Origin: an uncultured Oscillospiraceae bacterium
GTDB taxonomy: Bacteria > Bacillota > Clostridia > Oscillospirales > Oscillospiraceae
Direction of reading: 5' to 3'
DNA: 64,000 nucleotides
Assembly: GCA_947625285.1 (NCBI GenBank)
Contig: CANQNS010000002.1
Location: forward strand, 124,001 to 188,000
The notes below the pieces were generated by a model that saw only the letters and a program-made list of their open reading frames with translations, searched no databases and was not told the origin of the DNA. The translations under genes were made by a program, and so were the position numbers. Positions 62,162-64,000 of this stretch are shown piece by piece (position 1 is the stretch's first letter; each line of letters starts with the position of its first letter).

Positions 62162-62626
62162 TCAGCGGACGGTGATGCCGGTCAGGTGTTTGAGAAGGCC
62201 CCGGCAGCCGGCGTCGATATCGGTCCAGGCCGTCTCGAAATCCCCGGTGTACCAGGGGTCCGCCACGTCGCCGGGCCGGTCGGTGAACTCCATCAGCAGC
62301 CGGAGCTTGTCCTGGGGGTCTCCGCCGCAGATGCGGCGCATATTGCGCAGGTTCGCGGTGTCCATGCCGACGATCAGGTCAAAGGAGCCGTAGTCCCGCC
62401 GGTTCATCTGCCGGGCGGTCTTGCCGGCGCAGTCGATGCCGTGCCGCTGCAGCGTCCGCCGGGCGGGGGGATAGACCGGGTTGCCCAGCTCCTCCGCGCT
62501 GGTGGCGGCGGAGGCGATATAGAACTCGTCCTGCATATCCAGCCGGGTCACGAGCTGTTTCAGGATGAACTCCGCCATGGGGCTGCGGCAGATGTTCCCA
62601 TGGCAGACGAAAAGGATCTTAGTCAA
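62162..62626 (-). CDS. Low-molecular-weight protein tyrosine phosphatase
   Basis: 154-aa phosphatase. P-loop C8-H-G-N-I-C-R14-S and general acid Asp123 in DPWYTGDF. Substrates could be phosphotyrosine proteins or phosphoarginine (YwlE type); residue Ile12, three before Ser15, matches neither assignment decisively. It lies 17 bases after the membrane hydrolase, so the two share the promoter at 63662-63690. No terminator is seen before the rbr promoter. Confidence 0.93.
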   Translation of the reverse strand: MTKILFVCHGNICRSPMAEFILKQLVTRLDMQDEFYIASAATSAEELGNPVYPPARRTLQRHGIDCAGKTARQMNRRDYGSFDLIVGMDTANLRNMRRICGGDPQDKLRLLMEFTDRPGDVADPWYTGDFETAWTDIDAGCRGLLKHLTGITVR

Positions 62627-62643
62627 GAGGGCGCGCTCCTTTC

Positions 62644-63588
62644 TCAGACGCTCTGCTTTTCCGTCATGTCCAGCGAGGCGATGAACTGGCGCACCGCGTT
62701 CTCGTACTTTTCCGGGTCCAGGATATAGGAGATGGCGTGGGCCGCGTCGGCCACGGTAACGCGGGTCTTTGGGCCGGTGCAGGCGTCATAGATCTCCCGG
62801 CTCATGTCGCAGGGGACGAACCGGTCGTCCTCCCCGTGGATCAGCAGGATGGGGACCTTGGCGTTGCGGACCGCCTTCACGGGGGAGGCGGCGGTCAGGC
62901 TGAAGCCACCGTACAGCCGGGCCCCCAGCAGGATGAAGGGGTACAGCAGGATGGACGCCGGACCCATGGTGTCCCGGCCCACCTTGCGGATGATGGCTCC
63001 CGGATCGGAGTAGGGGCAGTCAGCGATGATGCCCTTCACCTCCGCCGGCAGGTCCAGGTCCGAGGCCATCAGCACCGTGGCCGCGCCCATGGACACCCCC
63101 GCCAGGGTGATGGGCCGGCCGGGCCAGCGGCCGGCGGCGTACCGGGCCCAGCTGAGACAGTCGAACCGCTCCAGCACGCCGAAGGAGATGGTCCGGCCCT
63201 CGCTTTTGCCATGGGCGCGCTGGTCTACCACCAGGGTGTTCATGCCCATCTCCCGGGCCAGCTTGTTGCCGCCGCAGAAGTCCCGCTGGCCGGTGCTCTT
63301 GTAGCCGTGGAACTGGATCTGCAGGGGCGCGCCGTCGGCCACATGATAGTAGCGGCCGAAGAGCTTCGTGCCGTCGAAGGCCGTCAGCTCCACGCCCTCA
63401 AAGGGGATGCCGTCCATGGACCGGATCAGCTCCGTCATCTTCTCCCGGTAGGGGTCGTACTGTTCCTCCGGCGGCAGGTCGTAGGGGCTCTCCGTCCGGC
63501 CGGGATGGTGGAATGGGATGCAGTAGGCGGCGTAGCTGACGGCCAGCACCGCCACGACGAGTATCGTCAAAACGATGAGCAAAGTCAT
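62644..63588 (-). CDS. Membrane-anchored alpha/beta hydrolase
   Basis: 314-aa serine hydrolase with an N-terminal membrane segment (3-22) and an outside or membrane-face catalytic domain. Nucleophile Ser166 (GVSMGA), acid in HGEDDRFVP (Asp254/255), His284 (DAAHAIS); VDQRAHGKSEG is typical of BAAT/PGAP1-like family members. The ATG at 63588 lies after GGGGGA; the frame upstream is leader. Substrate unknown. Confidence 0.88.
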   Translation of the reverse strand: MTLLIVLTILVVAVLAVSYAAYCIPFHHPGRTESPYDLPPEEQYDPYREKMTELIRSMDGIPFEGVELTAFDGTKLFGRYYHVADGAPLQIQFHGYKSTGQRDFCGGNKLAREMGMNTLVVDQRAHGKSEGRTISFGVLERFDCLSWARYAAGRWPGRPITLAGVSMGAATVLMASDLDLPAEVKGIIADCPYSDPGAIIRKVGRDTMGPASILLYPFILLGARLYGGFSLTAASPVKAVRNAKVPILLIHGEDDRFVPCDMSREIYDACTGPKTRVTVADAAHAISYILDPEKYENAVRQFIASLDMTEKQSV

Positions 63589-63661
63589 ACAGGATATCCC
63601 CCGGTCGTATTTTTTGCCGCGGGTCCGCCGGTACGGTCCGGCAGTCCCACGGGCTGTTACC

Positions 63662-63690
63662 AGTATAAATACCCGGCGATTTTCTGTCAA
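63662..63690 (-). promoter_or_regulatory. Promoter of the hydrolase-phosphatase operon
   Basis: Minus strand TTGACA (63685-63690), 17 bases, TATACT (63662-63667). Leader of about 70 bases. Confidence 0.9.
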
Positions 63691-63782
63691 CCGGATTTTT
63701 GTTTTTTTACCGCCCCGGCGCGGCTTGCCATTATCCGGCGAGTGTGATAACCTATATAAACAGGAAGGGGGGGCGTCAGACC

Positions 63783-64000
63783 GTGGACAGCACAGAGCGG
63801 GCCGCAGACCGCCTGCGGGCCAGCATGGACGCGGACGGGCCCTATCGGGACGACGCGCTGTGGGACGCGCTCATTGCCCTGCAGGGGGAGACCTTCCACA
63901 CGGCCAAGGGCCTGGCGTTCACCTACCTCATCCGGGAGCGGCGGGACGGAGCCGTGGGTGGGGAGATGTTCATCAGCCGCAAGGAAAAGAGCATCACCCA
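63783..64000 (+). CDS. Small conserved hypothetical protein (3' end outside window)
   Basis: 72 codons visible from a GTG at 63783 with a GGGGGG-rich ribosome site. The middle (FHTAKGLAFTYLIRERRDGA then GEMFISRKEKSIT) matches small uncharacterised proteins of Clostridia of about 100 aa that contain a KGL-F-Y and KSIT motif. No signal peptide or enzyme motif. A weak promoter (TTGCCA, 17, TAACCT at 63725-63753) lies upstream. The start codon is uncertain. Confidence 0.65.
   Translation, partial: MDSTERAADRLRASMDADGPYRDDALWDALIALQGETFHTAKGLAFTYLIRERRDGAVGGEMFISRKEKSIT

Overview
The window looks like a chromosome segment of a GC-rich, spore-forming, anaerobic Clostridia species, most likely in the Oscillospiraceae (Flavonifractor/Oscillibacter-like). 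The evidence is a Gram-positive PolC with an embedded exonuclease, the sporulation genes spoIIGA-sigE and ymxH, the DXP isoprenoid genes dxr and ispG, a two-subunit Fe-S fumarase, rubrerythrin and strong AGGAGG ribosome binding sites. The genus is inferred from gene content only. I see no rRNA, tRNA, CRISPR array, phage or IS element, and no gene-free stretch longer than 300 bases.

Layout. 1-5 kb: a His-rich CobW GTPase (cut by the window edge), an SLH/transglutaminase lipoprotein and a PepV dipeptidase. 5-8.4 kb: a minus-strand membrane operon of three DUF2975 paralogues, a small HTH regulator and a DUF4173 protein, behind one promoter with a large inverted repeat. 8.4-12 kb: ymxH, rpsB-tsf and an O-antigen-ligase-like protein. 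12-21.7 kb: a carbohydrate island. GH42 beta-galactosidase, esterase and ATP-grasp ligase lie on the minus strand; an unrecognised 612-aa protein, a zinc ribbon, GH53 galactanase and GH3 glycosidase lie on the plus strand. None of the glycosidases has a signal peptide, which suggests breakdown of imported galacto-oligosaccharides. 21.9-26.7 kb: an anchored Pro/Thr-linker protein, pyk, dusB, sigE and spoIIGA.

26.8-36.2 kb: pyrH-frr-uppS-dxr-rseP-ispG-polC, a tightly packed translation/isoprenoid/replication operon that lacks cdsA at its usual place. 36.3-46 kb, minus strand: pyrG-glmS-purB-purA (nucleotide and amino-sugar synthesis), then, beyond a hairpin-rich repeat, nadE, fumarase alpha and beta, and malic enzyme.

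46.2-52 kb: a sugar-uptake module with a hexosamine-kinase-like phosphotransferase, an XRE regulator, a PocR/AraC regulator and an ABC importer (binding protein and two permeases, no ATPase). Two paired operator-like sequences are visible, one ahead of each regulatory target. 52-55 kb: an MBOAT plus DHHW pair for surface-glycan O-acetylation. 55-60 kb: iscS-iscU-mnmA-HD protein-iscR, then cysK. 60-64 kb: a PLP aminotransferase, rubrerythrin, low-molecular-weight phosphatase, a membrane-anchored hydrolase and the start of a small conserved gene.

The most interesting non-coding signals are: a dispersed hairpin-rich intergenic repeat family (three members); a three-hairpin palindromic element after cysK; a 38-bp operator-like inverted repeat at the DUF2975 promoter; direct repeats at a -35-less promoter upstream of the ABC importer; twin dyads upstream of the XRE gene; and a dusB promoter placed inside the loop of the sigE terminator.
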